In this document: positions 44,036 through 55,478 of the stretch, one piece after another
How positions within the stretch are numbered: position 1 is the first letter of the stretch
How the letters are laid out: every line of letters begins with the position of its first letter
Assembly (NCBI GenBank): GCA_013423385.1
Contig: BLZA01000023.1
Location: forward strand, 313,782-377,781
Direction of reading: 5' to 3'
DNA length: 64,000 nt
Source of the DNA: Naganishia liquefaciens
Taxonomy: Eukaryota; Basidiomycota; Tremellomycetes; Filobasidiales; Filobasidiaceae
The notes under the pieces: generated by a model
Database searches by the model: none
Told to the model about the DNA's origin: nothing
Seen by the model: the letters and a program-made list of their open reading frames with translations, nothing else
Program-made: the position numbers and the translations under genes

Positions 44036-47000
44036 CTAGTTTCTATGCTTGAACGAGAATCTCGAGGACGGGCTACTCACCACGCCGGGTCTGCCGCTCT
44101 TCGACCCGATCGACGGTGTTCGAAGCCTGGTCATGTGCGCACCGCTGACAGGCTCGAAGTGCAGCAGGACCTGGCCCTGTCCATTTTCCAATTCAACAGA
44201 ACCGGTTGATGCACCGGCTCGAAGGTAGTTGGAGATCTGTAAAGTAGGCAAAGCTCAATACGGCTTGATCCCTGGGTCTGCTTCTTACTCACGTCCAGCT
44301 GCGCCTGCCCCATCTCTCGATCTTTTCCGATGGTCTTGTGGTCGAATACCTTGACGACAAGTCTATGCTCTTGTTCTTCCAGGCCAAATTTGAAAGTTTC
44401 ATTCCTGTTCAAGCGCATTTTCTGGTCAGTCAAGACACTCCAAACTCTTCCGGGCATGCAGCTCACCATTCTGGCTCGGCCGCTTGCTTGGCGTGACTGG
44501 TCTTGTAGGCTTTGCGACCGAGTGCAAGTTGAACATAGGGTTTGATGTCGTGGTGTCCAGTCGAGTTGAGCGTCGCTTTGACACAAGTAACGTTGACGGA
44601 TTCAGGATGGCCCTCGTTGAGCGGCTCTGCGAGGGCGAAATCCGTGGCAGCCACTGGAAGAGGTACGCTAGCGCCAGTTTTCGCGGGAGAACCAGAGCCT
44701 TGAGCACCGGAAAAAGAAACGTCGGCTTCAGACTCTGAGGCGGTTCCCGCACCGGCAAGCTCATCATCGTTGGCGGGCACCAAGACTTCGTTGCCGTGCT
44801 TGTCGCGTTTCTTGATGAGACCCGTCTTTCTTCCGGCAAAACCAACAGTGTGACCAACACCGTGAATGATTCCCTTGCCGCCGTAAAAGACACCTTTGCC
44901 CACCCCCTTGCCGACTCCGAGAGGTATGGCGCCCACGTTGGTGACGACTCGACCTCCAGCCTGCATGACAGTACTTGAATGCCGACGAGCGCGGCGGATC
45001 ATGGCTGGTGCAAAGACGATCTTGAGCCGGACGACGGCGTGGCTACCGTCTTTAAGATTGCTCAACGGGACATTGTAGTCTGTGCTCTGGAAAGCTTGAA
45101 GATCCGCAAGATTGATTGCGCCCCTACCCAAAAGTTTGGCATTCTCGATCTATCGCAAGGCAGTTTGATCAGAGATGACTCTCAAAACAGATTCAGGCAT
45201 ACCTGATTCCAGTCGTAGAGTTCCAATTCGAGGTGATCATCCACGCGCGAATTTACCGTCATATTGAAAACTTCATTCCATTTCGGTGTCAGTGTCTTTT
45301 TCTGCACTTGAGATTTGAAGACTCGTTCCCCGTTGAGATTGAAGACGACGTAGGGATCGCTCTTGCCATTGCGATCAACACCTTTGATGTTTTCGCCATC
45401 AACGAGCTCGACTCGCAAGCTTCCCATATCTGGCGAGTCGTCAGTGGATAACTGGTGACTTGTACGGTGGACACGTACTGTTTATAGTCTCCCTTGGATC
45501 CAGCGTCAGATCGGCAGGCAGGAATTTGCACGCGATCAATATTCTGGAAGATTCTTCACCCTTGGTAGATCTCAGTTCGATGATCCGAGGTTGGTCCTGT
45601 ATGGACAGAGAGTCAGGCGTTTCCCACAAAACAACGATTGTTTACCTACGAGCGACATGTCTACGAGATCCTTAGTCGAGAACTGAACCTCGGAATCGAT
45701 CTCGTCCCGCTCGGTTTCATCCGCTCGATTCATCCTGAACGTGATCTGGGAAAAACTCAGTTCCCGTATGAAACACTCGGCCGTTTGGTTCCATTCTCCC
45801 AGGTTGTGGCCGTGTGTCCGATCTGTCGAATAGACCGGCCAGTAGTTTTCGTCGAGCAAGACTTCCAATCGGCCTTTGTGAGTGACCTTTCCAGCAAAGA
45901 CCCGGATGACCAGAATGCCGTGCTCTGTAGCGTGGTCAGCGTAGTATACCCCGGAAGCGAACAGTGCTTACCATGCTTGAGAATCTCGTCTTTGCTCATC
46001 TGCAAGACATTCGATTCCCCGTTCGTCACAAAGTTACCTGCTTCTTCCTTGTCAGTCGGCGCCGTCTCCAATACCTCTTTTTCCGGAATCGCAGGAGGTA
46101 CATCCGGCACGATTGATTCGTACGACGCCATGGCCTGCCGGGAGGAAGATCGCAGGGACCGTGTCGATGTCTTGCGCATGTTGGTATACGTTCCCTGAAT
46201 GCGATCCGCCGGGTCTCCCTGTGCGAGCACTTGAGCCGCATTGGGCACCTCGGGGAATCGCATGATCTTTGATGACGTGCACGGGACAAAGACGGCGTGG
46301 AAGCTGAGCATTCCCTTGACACCCTTGTCGCCCTTGAGTCGAATAGGTTCATCCTTTTCCTTGGCGCCCGTTGCGACATACGTCGAGCCCGTCTGTTGAA
46401 TGTACTCGGCGACGGAGATCGTGACCGAGCCCAAGCGCCGATCTTTGCTGTTGCTCTGGTGGTCCAAGATTTCGAGCGTCACTCGATCTTGCAGACCGCG
46501 GACGGGCGCATAGACGTATGAATTCCACACGGGGTTGAGGTTGTTCTGGATCGTCTCGGTGCGACCCGTGACGGTATTGTTGGACATGACTCGGCAATAA
46601 GGATCGCTCTTGCCGCCCATCTCGACATTCTTGACGTCCCTGGCGTTGCGCACAAAGATACGCATGATACCGATAGGCGGCGTCCATGCGGCACTGCTGT
46701 TGAGTCCACCGGGAATCTCGAGAGGTTTCCAGTCGACGGTCAATCGTACTTTACCCATGCGCGCAAGATCAAACCAATCTTGCTGCAGTTCTTGCTTGGC
46801 CAGAATATCGGCCAGCTTGACCCTGCACCGACCGATGACGGGATCTCGACCGATCGCTTTGTCGTCGACGATCGCAATGTCGATCTGACAGGCATTCTTG
46901 TCGGCGACCAAGAATTCCGTCGAGGATTCATAGGTCGGCGTGTTAGAATGCTTGATAACGGGCGTCTTGAACAGCAATTTGCCGTGCAAGCTGGCTTCGG

Positions 47001-49355
47001 CATGCGTCGACGCCGTGCCTCGGATCTGCGAAAGGTCGAGATCCTTGGCCTGATGAATGGTCAATCGGACGATACCCTCCTTGACATTGGTGTCTACTTC
47101 CTCGACCGTGCCATCCGCGAGTTGCTTGGGCGCAAGCACGGGATAAAACGTCAAGCTATACAAGACGTCTCCGCGCTCCTTGCCTTCGTGCTCAATCTTG
47201 CCAACCTGATTTGGCCGCTCCATATCCTGCAAGAGCGTCGACAAGTCGCACTTGACCGTGCCCAGCAGACTGTCCGCGCGATGCTCGTTGAAATCGTACA
47301 CCTGCAAGCTGAGCGTATCCGCGACCGTGTTGAGCAAGATCCATCGCTGCTCCTGCCACCTGGGATGCTTTGTATTCCGCTTGATCGACGTCTTGCCGAC
47401 ATGGGCCTTTGTGCCGAGCGACAAGGAAACGTATGGATCCGGATCGCCGCCGCCAATCTTGGTCGCCTTGAGTCCCTGGGCGGAATCGATCGTGACCCTG
47501 AGCACACCGATCGCCGAGTCGAGCGGTCGACCGGAGAGGAGCTGCTCGAGGTTGACAGTAAAGACATTGGGGTCGTACCTGCAACGAGAATCAGCGAACA
47601 GCTAGCGTGGAATCACACACGGGGGCTTACATCATCGGTCCGAGGCTAGTATCAGGAAGAACGGTTAGCAACTCTTCCGCATTCCAGGCGACAGGGACTC
47701 ACTTGGCATGTACCTGATCCTTGATAAACGACGACAAGCCCGGAATCGAGTTGACGTCAAACGGCGTGAGCGGCTTCAAGACATAGTCAAAGTCGGGCTT
47801 TTCCATGAACGAGACTTGGACCGTTTGGACGTGCGGGAAATTGGTCATCAGTTTGAGCCTGTCAAGTGCGCCAAGGTCAGCCCAGGGCCGCCGCGGAAAC
47901 ATCCCCCGAGGGGGCCACGGGCGCGCACGCACTTGATCCGCATCTTGCCCGTGAAACTGATATCCTCCAACAAGATCGGCAGCCCGGCACTCACGACGCC
48001 CTTGCCGATCCTGACATCGAGCGCAATCTTGGGATTCACTTTACTGCGCGCCTGTCGCGGCGTCAAATCCTCGACGTCATTGGGCGTAAAGCTCAGCGCC
48101 CATTCCATGATGACTTGATCGTCGGGCGTTTCCGGGTACGTTCGGACCGAGTCAATCTTGGGGGCCTTGTTGCCGAGGGTAAAAGTGGTCATGCGGACGG
48201 AATCGAGTCCCGGCGGGAGGGGACTGTTGGCGAGGATGTCGTCGACCATGGCGACGACGGTTGCTGGGGAGGACGGGGCGTATTCAGCGGGGGGAGGGCC
48301 AGGCAGGCGTGGGGTGAAGGCCTACTCACCACCCAGCAGCGGCTCAGCAATCAGCCATGCGCGATCCAGCAAGTTGTTGATCCAATCCGCCGTCTCGGTC
48401 TCGTCCACGAGCCGCACTTTGGTCAGCTCACGCGCGATATCGTCCCGCGCACGCGCACGGGTCCGTTCCATGCTGATTGTATAGACGCTTGTGCAAACCG
48501 TCAGGAGGATGACGATCCATGCCCATCCCATGCGCAAGAGGGTGAGCAGTCGAGTGGTCAGAACGGCAAAGACGATGATGGCGGCATTGTGGTAGACGGT
48601 GCCGTAGAACGAAGGCGGGAGAAGGACGTGCAAGATGTTGGTGTGCTCTTTGCGCTGGTTTTGCTCGACGAGTTCGGCGATTGTCCTGCCAGAGGAAACT
48701 CCGCCGATGGATTGCAGCCAACCGACGACGGCCTCGGCGGCGCGCTGACCCTTGATTTCCTCGTTGTGGGATTCATCCTGCACGGGCGCCTCTTTCGTCT
48801 GCTGATCCTCGTCGATTCCAATCAATCCACCGACATCTTCGTCCCCGAGCCCCGTCGACATATCCACCGCCAACACGTGCGCGCCCTCATTCTCGTCCCT
48901 CTCCGCACCCACCAACCCACGCGCGGCACCCATTCCCGCCGATCCGATCATGTGGACCCCGCCCACGCCGACTTGACCCACGCGATGAACGCCCTCGAGC
49001 CCGACCTCGCCCACCTTGGCGACGGTTCCCAACCCGGTCGTCCCAACCTTGTGCACGACGCCGAGTCCCGACTTTCCGAGATGCCCCACGGAGCCGACCA
49101 GTCGTCCGCCCACGGCCGTCGCTGTTGCCTTTTGCGCCGGCGTCGCATCTGGGTCAAATGACTGGGGGCAAATGGCGGGAGGAGGCGGGGCGTCAAGGGA
49201 CCGCGCTGGACATCCGATCCGGCAACCGGGGGACTCACATGCACAGGCACCCGCACCCCTCCGTTGTCGCCCATCGCACGCTCCACCAACGCCCTCTCGC
49301 GCGCCCTCGTCTCTTGGCTCCCGGGATCGGGCAGGACGCCCTGCTGCATGTCCAT
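44036..49355 (-). CDS. TCB3: Tricalbin-type ER-plasma membrane tether (SMP plus multiple C2 domains)
   Basis: About ten exons from MDMQQGVLPDPGSQETRARE at 49355. A Gly/Val repeat front (GVVHKVGTTGLGTVAKVGEV) precedes a membrane hairpin (NAAIIVFAVLTTRLLTLLRM, WAWIVILLTVCTSVYTI). The SMP lipid-transfer domain follows (ETADWINNLLDRAWLIAEPL, MEWALSFTPNDV, GLPILLEDISFTGKMRIK, DVNSIPGLSSFIKDQV). Then come five or six C2 domains, opening at GVLRVTIDSAQGLKATKIGG, GIVRLTIHQAKDLDLSQ, GIMRIFVRNARDVKNVEMGG, GSLRVELVDGENIKGVDRNG and a degenerate last copy. Several keep Asp pairs of calcium loops (DPDPYVSL, KSDPYCRV, KSDPYVVF). Tricalbins tether cortical ER and move lipids. The symbol is by similarity of layout; Tcb1, Tcb2 and Tcb3 cannot be told apart here. 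Confidence 0.92.
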
Positions 49356-49530
49356 TGTATGGTTGGATGGATGAGTGGCTGGGTGTGCTCTGGGGGGGAG
49401 GGGGGGAATGGAATATGGATGACCGTGTGGGATATGGCTTTCCCCTTTGCGCTCTCTCGGCGCGGTGGGCGGGCGGAAGCAAATGACGCCAGGTGACTCA
49501 TTATCATCATCAGCAGCATCGTCCCCTTCC

Positions 49531-49570
49531 TCCCCCTGCCCCCCCCCCCGCCCCCCTGCCCCCCTGCCCC
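49531..49570 (+). repeat. C-rich tract immediately before OTU1 start
   Basis: Interrupted C runs, the longest 11 bases (49539-49549), end six bases before the OTU1 ATG. The opposite strand is G-rich, and a second G-rich patch lies at 49391-49407 in the tricalbin leader, so the divergent promoter has G-quadruplex potential. Confidence 0.85.
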
Positions 49571-49575
49571 AAGCC

Positions 49576-51475
49576 ATGTCCACGTCCGCGTCCTTCCCCG
49601 TCAGGCTGCGCCATCCACGCGGCGTCACAACGCTCGCCATCGAGCACGACACCACACTCGAAGAGCTCCAAGCGCGCGTCTTTTCCGCCACAGAGATCCC
49701 CCGCGACGCACAAGACCGTGAGCGCGTTCGTCCCTCTTGCCCTTGCCGTGCATCGCTCATTGCGCGCCCCTTGTTTTGAATTAGTCAAGTATGGATACCC
49801 CCCGAAACCCATCCCTGCAACAACAGTCAAGCTCTCCTCTATACCGATAACCCGCGGCGAACAAATCATCGTCACGGACCGTCCACCGTCCCAACGTCCC
49901 CACACGCGTTCCTCCCCATCCGCACCCACGCCTTCCCGCACCACGGACGCCCCGCAAGACACACCTGCCGCCAACGTCTTTGAAACAGCTCCAACCCCGA
50001 AATCCACCGTCTCGACCGCAACACATACCCCAACCCCGGCGCCCTCGGTACCACGGACGATCATCCCGAGTCCATACCCGTCGTCGGCATACCCAGGTAC
50101 AGGGCCGGCATCCACGGCATCCACGTCCGGGCTCCCACAAGCGGCGTCCACCACCACCACCACCACTACCGCCCCCACAGGCACAACGCTAGCCGTACCC
50201 GCGGGGAAACCACCCCTCGGATCATCCCCGCTCGCCGAGAAAACACCCTCTCATCCGCCGAACCCACCCACGGGCGGCACAGGGACTTTCCCCGCCTATC
50301 CGTCAACCACACAGAGCTCGACTCCCACCAGCATACCACTCGCCGACGGCGCGGGTACGCTCGTTCATCGGATTGTACCGGATGATAATAGTTGTTTGTT
50401 TAGCGCTGTTGGGATCGTGTTTCGTGGCGGTTACGATGAAACGGTCGTCAAGGAGTTGCGCGAGGGTGCGTATACCGTGGGCGAGAAGCAGACAGACGCT
50501 GATAGGGGGGGATGGCCCATCCGTCCCATAGTCGTCGCCGAGGAGATTCGCAAAGATCCGATAAACTACTCGGACGTCATCCTCGGGTACGCATCAAGCT
50601 TTCATCCCAAAGCTCCCTCTCGCTGACTCCGCCATGCTCGCGTACCCAAAAGTCGTCCACGGGAGGAATACATCGATCTCATCACCCGTCCATCCACATG
50701 GGGCGGCGCGATCGAGCTCGCTGTCTTTGCAAAGCAGTGAGTCTTTTTTCCGTGCGCGCGGGGCCAAAGGGGGCGGGGGAACATCAAGGCTAAACCGCAG
50801 TGGGATGGGGATAGTTTCAAGACCGAGATTTCGAGTTATGATGTCATGACCGGTCGAGCGGATCGGTTCGGCGAGGGGGAATACGATAATCGGTACGCTC
50901 CGCACGGGGGTCCTCGCTAGAGCCCCCGTTACCCCTTGTCGCGCGTCTCTCACCTGAATGTTCCCCTATGATCGATCAGCTGCATCCTCATCTACTCTGG
51001 AATCCGTGAGCCCCGTTCTCCCGGCCGTTCACTCACCGGCTTAACACCCCCACCCCCTCGCGACGCCCCACTTCGATCAGACTACGATGCCGCCACATCC
51101 TCCCCCACACCCGACGCGCCCACCGACTTTCACACATCCATCTTCCCCACCACAGACACGCACATCCTCGTCGCCGCGCGCGAGCTTGTCAAGCGGTTAA
51201 AAGAAAAGCATTATTATACGGATACGCAGAATTTCGATTTGAGGTGTCAGGTGCGTCAAGGGGTCCCCCATCGCGGGTTATTGTCTCTCGCGATCAGAGT
51301 GGGCTGATGCGCGTGGCGTGGCGGTCAGGTGTGTCAGATCGGGCTGAAGGGTGAACAAGGTGCAAGGGAGCACGCGATCAAGACGGGCCGTGAGTCGAGT
51401 CGCTGGTTTTCATCGTGTGCGCGGAAGATGCTGAATCGGTTGCATATGGCAGACGTCGAGTTTGGAGAGTATTAA
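49576..51475 (+). CDS. OTU1: Otu1/YOD1 deubiquitinase
   Basis: Nine exons (49576-49717, 49785-50465, 50532-50586, 50653-50736, 50815-50892, 50980-51005, 51081-51250, 51329-51389, 51453-51475) total 440 codons (439 aa; yeast Otu1 has 301). A UBX-like domain (FPVRLRHPRGVTTLAIEHDT, ITRGEQIIVTDRP) binds Cdc48. A Pro/Ser/Thr linker of about 170 residues with a poly-Thr run accounts for the extra length. The OTU domain begins HRIVPDDNSCLFSAVG (catalytic Asp and Cys), continues YIDLITRPSTWGGAIELAVF and KTEISSYDVMTGRADRFGEG, and has the catalytic His in CILIYSGIHYDA. A C2H2 finger closes the protein (CQVCQIGLKGEQGAREHAIK, TGHVEFGEY). The enzyme trims ubiquitin from Cdc48 clients in ERAD. Confidence 0.93.
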
Positions 51476-51915
51476 GGGCGCTTCCCCCCCGGGCGGGGGC
51501 CAGCGTCAGGGTCGAGTTTATAGGAGAGGCAAAGGACAAATATGGGTTTCGTTTATAATGTCGTTTAGCGAGTGTTTTATCTGGAGTGATTGACACGCTC
51601 GGGATGAGAGCGAGTGCCTATAGATGATTTAGACGGGTATGATGGCTTTGATACGCATGACAATGGGTTATTCACGAGGCAGCCATTTCCCGTAATGATA
51701 CCACTAAAGCGATGCATCTACGCATCTTGAGCATACCGTGCTTCACTCGCTACCGGGCTTGTACATGCATTGGATAGAGTACTCTGAGCGGAAGCGTGTA
51801 TGGGTATCATTTTTACAACGGACGCGCGTCATGTCGAGATTGTCGGAATATTATACGTGTTCTGTCTGTCTTTGCCATCCACAAGTCCTTTCCCCCGGTG
51901 GTACACTCCTTCCCA
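51476..51915. other. Convergent 3' flank of OTU1 and DUF4112 genes
   Basis: 440 bp between convergent stops. No gene recognised; low-identity short open frames only. Confidence 0.5.
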
Positions 51916-52970
51916 TCACACCCTCTGCGCCACACTCTCCGTCGCACCATACGTCGGCGCCGCTCCCGCATTCCCCCCCGCCGCCGCCGCCGCCGCCGCC
52001 GCCGTCTGCTGCCTCGCATTCCCCCCGCCGAGATTGAACCATCCCCGTCCCGTGACATTCTGCTTCTGCGCCGAATGCGGCATGATCACTTCCCCCGGCG
52101 CGAGCCCGGCCCCGGGCTTGTATTCCGAACGTACGGCCGGATCCTGGGTGACCCCGAGATCGTGGCCCGGGGATGCAGAGTCGACGGGGTAGCCGATAGA
52201 GGCGAGGTATTCGGCGCCGCGGATGGAGAGGTATTCTTCCAGTCTGCGCGCCGAGGGGGTCAGAGATCTGGACGGATCCGAGTCGGGACCGCCGCCCCAA
52301 GTGACTTACAGATGTGCATTCCTCGAGTTGGCTTTCCATACACCGAGAAGCACGTCTCCGACGAGCGGAATCAATCCGACCGCGGCACTGACACCATTGT
52401 TCGCGAGCATCTTTCGGACGAGCCAATCTGGGATTTCGGCCTTTTTCGCCGGACGCACAACGAGCGTATAGTTGAGGATGGCGTCGACAACATCACCCGC
52501 TCCCGGGATGATACCCTGTCCGGGACAAAAAAAAAAGGGCCAATGTCAACCCGTATAGGAGCAAAGCCGCTCGCGATCAGGACGTACGATCCAAAATGTC
52601 CATCCGACGCGCAGACCGCACAAGTTCATCCCCTTGTCCAACCGATGCGCCCTCTTCTTGACCTTCTGTAGAATCCTCAGGTCCCGCTTGGACAGGCCTT
52701 CGGGATCCTTTCGCTGATGGACGGCTCGCCAATCAGTGTGCGTGCCGACTCCCTTTCTGATCACGGCTGACTTGCCCTGACTCGTTTCGACTTGCCCTTG
52801 CTGTCGATCGTGGTCTCATAGAGTGGATCAAGGGGCTCAATAGCGGCAATGTGTTTCGCGAGGACGCTCTGCAAAGACGGGAAGACTGCTTCAGAGGCGC
52901 TTTCACGGGAATGATGGCTGTCGGGTGCCTTGCTTACCTTTGCGGCCTTCTTGCCGAGGAGTGCTGCCAT
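51916..52970 (-). CDS. DUF4112 family protein
   Basis: About five exons from MAALLGKKAAK at 52970. The basic middle (LSKRDLRILQKVKKRAHRLD) leads into the DUF4112 domain: GLRVGWTFWI, GIIPGAGDVVDAILNYTLVV, KKAEIPDWLVRKMLANNGVS and GLIPLVGDVLLGVWKANSRN. The two PGAGD and PLVGD loops with hydrophobic flanks are the family hallmark and suggest two membrane-associated hairpins. The C-terminus is Gly/Ala-rich with an Ala run encoded by a (GCC)n repeat (51979-52004). The biochemical function of the family is unknown; PH-domain-like and membrane roles have been guessed for fungal members, which I cannot confirm here. Confidence 0.85.
51979..52004 (-). repeat. Trinucleotide (GCC)n coding repeat
   Basis: About eight GCC/GGC units inside the DUF4112 gene encode an alanine run. 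Such repeats vary between strains. Confidence 0.9.
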
Positions 52971-53407
52971 GGTGTGTCCACGAGTCTCTGGCCGAGCGTG
53001 ATGCTGTGGGCTCGAGTGCTGAACGATGCTGTCGCCGAGTTGACCAGTGTCGTCAGCCTTTGCCTCGTCTCCTATGATGATCGCACGGTAATGTACCAAC
53101 CACCCTGGGTGTATTTTCTGGATGGATGCGGAGATGACATCATGATCGCCCTGCAGCTGCCCTGATGAGCTGGTTATTCTCGGAATCGAATGTACGCGCG
53201 GAAGCAAATCACCGCACATCATCTATCTTCAGCTCGCTCCAATTCAATTGAGCCTTTAATTTCTTTCTTTTGTCGGCCTGTGGTTATCTCGTTTCCCATC
53301 ATCGGTCAGCCGCCACCGCCACGGCTCATCTTGTCAATCCAATCAACAATCTTCCTCGGCCGACCTACATTCCACCATCACATCGCAGCTACAACACGCC
53401 CCCTCAC
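52971..53407. other. Divergent promoter of DUF4112 and Ala-rich orphan
   Basis: 437 bp, pyrimidine-rich toward the plus-strand gene start. No specific site recognised. Confidence 0.45.
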
Positions 53408-54102
53408 ATGGCAGCTACCATGCTCCGCCAGGCAATCAAGGAAGAAACTCCCTTGATCCTCCAAACGGCCACCGAAGCGACACTCAACGCTGGAACATCC
53501 TCTTCTTCGCTTGCGATAGGGAATATGGCGGCCAACGCTGCGCGAACAGCAGCAGTCGCGAGCGTCGAGGCGGCCTCGTCGACAACGGCAACGGGTCTCG
53601 GAAGAATGGGTGCCGAGGTCGTTTCGCGGGAAGCAGCCGGTGTCATGGGTGGTGAGCAGTGTTTTTTTGTTTTCCACGCCGTCATGGTCGCACGACTGAC
53701 GGGGTCCGTCTACCAGAAACAAGTGTGCTCTCATCGCATCTCGCGGCTGTCAAACAAGCAACATCGCACGCAAACGTCAGCCCATTGATCACAAATCCCA
53801 TCGTGGTGGAAACCGCCCTTCCGCATGCCGTTCCCCAACCGAGCATCGCCATTGCCACGGGTTCCATAAATCCAGCAACCCTGACTTGCTCCATCGCTCG
53901 TCAAGCACTTTCCAAGCCTACCACATCTGCAGGCCGCGGCTCCGCCCTCGCGCGCATGGATATCAATCTCACGCAGAGTGCCGAGACGATCAAGGAGGCA
54001 ATCTCGAATGCCGTGCAAGAAGGGTTGGAGGAACAGTTGGACAAGGCGATCGAGGTGCAAAAAGTGACAATGGCGGCGGGCTCGGGGCCAGCTTTGGTTT
54101 GA
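53408..54102 (+). CDS. Unrecognised Ala/Ser/Thr-rich protein, 209 aa
   Basis: Two exons, 53408-53651 and 53717-54102, joined by a GTGAGC...CAG intron of 65 bp, give exactly 210 codons. The sequence is rich in Ala, Ser, Thr and Val (LAIGNMAANAARTAAVASVE, HAVPQPSIAIATGSINPATL) and ends in an amphipathic helix with alternating charges (SAETIKEAISNAVQEGLEEQ). No signal peptide, membrane segment or known domain is visible. The intron keeps a clean frame and upstream pyrimidine-rich leader is present, which supports a real gene, but Ala-rich composition alone can produce long chance frames. No function is proposed. Confidence 0.55.
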
Positions 54103-54650
54103 TCGCGGCCGTGAACGCGGGGAGGCCAAGGACGACACTGTATCGATAGCTTTTGAAATTTTCCAAATGTCTTGTAGGTATTCGATAGATGAGCACGTTG
54201 TATTTTTCTCGCTGGCAAATATCATAGAACATGATCCGCTTCTTGCAATGATAGTGCGTGGTACTAGGAACAGAGTCGCTAGAAACCGATCAAGCCGAAT
54301 TTTTGTTCTTACCCTCGGCTTCGAAGATAGGCAGTCCGGCGAAGGCGCAATACCTTGAAGATGTCAGGGACACAGACGAGAGGGATATGGATGAAAAGGA
54401 CAAAGTAATCCTTTGGACAACAGAAACAGCAGCAGCATATCTCGCGGAGGAATAAGGGAACGGCTGAGAGGCGAAGAAACAAAGAATGTTGACAATGACG
54501 TGTCGTTTCTGGGCGACTCGTTCATGCCGATCACAGCGAGACCGCGTCCTGCATGTTTCTGTTCAGGAATGCATCCCTTCGACAAAACGAGCCGTAACTA
54601 CCGAGCTCGCCCTTGTGATCGCAGCCCAGATCGCCGTACCGCACGTCACC
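54103..54650. other. Intergenic between orphan and LSM8
   Basis: 548 bp. Several short frames with no domain; probably 3' UTR and LSM8 promoter. Confidence 0.45.
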
Positions 54651-55150
54651 ATGTCTGCCATCTCGAATTTCGTGGATCGTAAGTCATGATGGTGGCCGCG
54701 CGAAGGAGCCATCGCAGCTTACCGTTGCTTGGTCACAGAGCAGGTGCAGGTCATCCTATATGATGGCCGTGTGATTGTGGTATGATCGACTGCCGCATTC
54801 TTTCCTCCCAGATGCTGATTGGCTCTGCATCGGCCGTCAGGGAACGCTCAAGGCTTTCGATCTAAGGTCAAATGTGGTGCTGTCGGATTGCGTAGAAAGA
54901 GAATTCTCGGCCGAGGAGGGCGTAGAGATGGTGCCATTGGGGCTGTACATGATCAAGGGCGATAATGTGTGAGTCAAGGAATCCAATCTGAAGGAATCGC
55001 TGGAAAGACAAAGGAAAAATGAGCGGATCTCGGCTGACTCTCGTGCTGTTTGCTTGCAGTGCCGTGATAGCGGAAATTGATACGGACAAGGACGCTACTA
55101 TCGATTTTAGCTCAATAAGAGCAGACCCTCTGCCACAAATACATTTCTAG
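54651..55150 (+). CDS. LSM8: U6 snRNA-associated Sm-like protein Lsm8
   Basis: Exons 54651-54678, 54739-54779, 54841-54968 and 55060-55150 give 96 codons (95 aa; human LSM8 has 96). MSAISNFVD is the family N-terminus. Sm motif 1 is VQVILYDGRVIVGTLKAFDL with RSNVVLSDCVERE; the insert EEGVEMVPLGLYMIKGDNV carries Sm motif 2 (the KGD replaces the usual RGD or RGN). The tail ATIDFSSIRADPLPQIHF matches LSM8 and not Lsm1. Lsm8 defines the nuclear Lsm2-8 ring that binds the U6 3' end. Three introns in under 300 coding bases is extreme but fits this genome. Confidence 0.93.
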
Positions 55151-55478
55151 AGTCGGTTCAACATCATCATCACTCGAACCCGACAAGCATGCGGATCCGC
55201 GCACGAAAGGCATGAGACGCGAACGACTCGCAGTACTAGACGACTTAGCATCAATGTTGTAATTAATCCTGAAAGCAAAACGCATCCTGCATATTCCGCG
55301 TGAACCCTTTATACGACGCGCCGACTCGACAGAGGTCACCAAGTTCAAGCTATGGAACATGCTTATTTCCCGCAATGTACAACATCTACCCGAGGTGACC
55401 GTTTGCGCCGAGGTCATCTATGTTACAGTCCGCTCAGCCCCGCGCCCGTCCCGTCTTCGGCAAGCAATTAGCCACATC
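55151..55478. other. Convergent 3' flank of LSM8 and CK2 beta
   Basis: 328 bp between convergent stops; nothing recognised. Confidence 0.5.

Noticed and set aside
46780-47649. Plus-strand frame of 289 codons
   Set aside because: Antisense to tricalbin C2 domains, no independent support.
47866-49161. Plus-strand frame of 431 codons
   Set aside because: Lies entirely antisense to the SMP and membrane-hairpin exons of tricalbin; the composition is that of a shadow frame.
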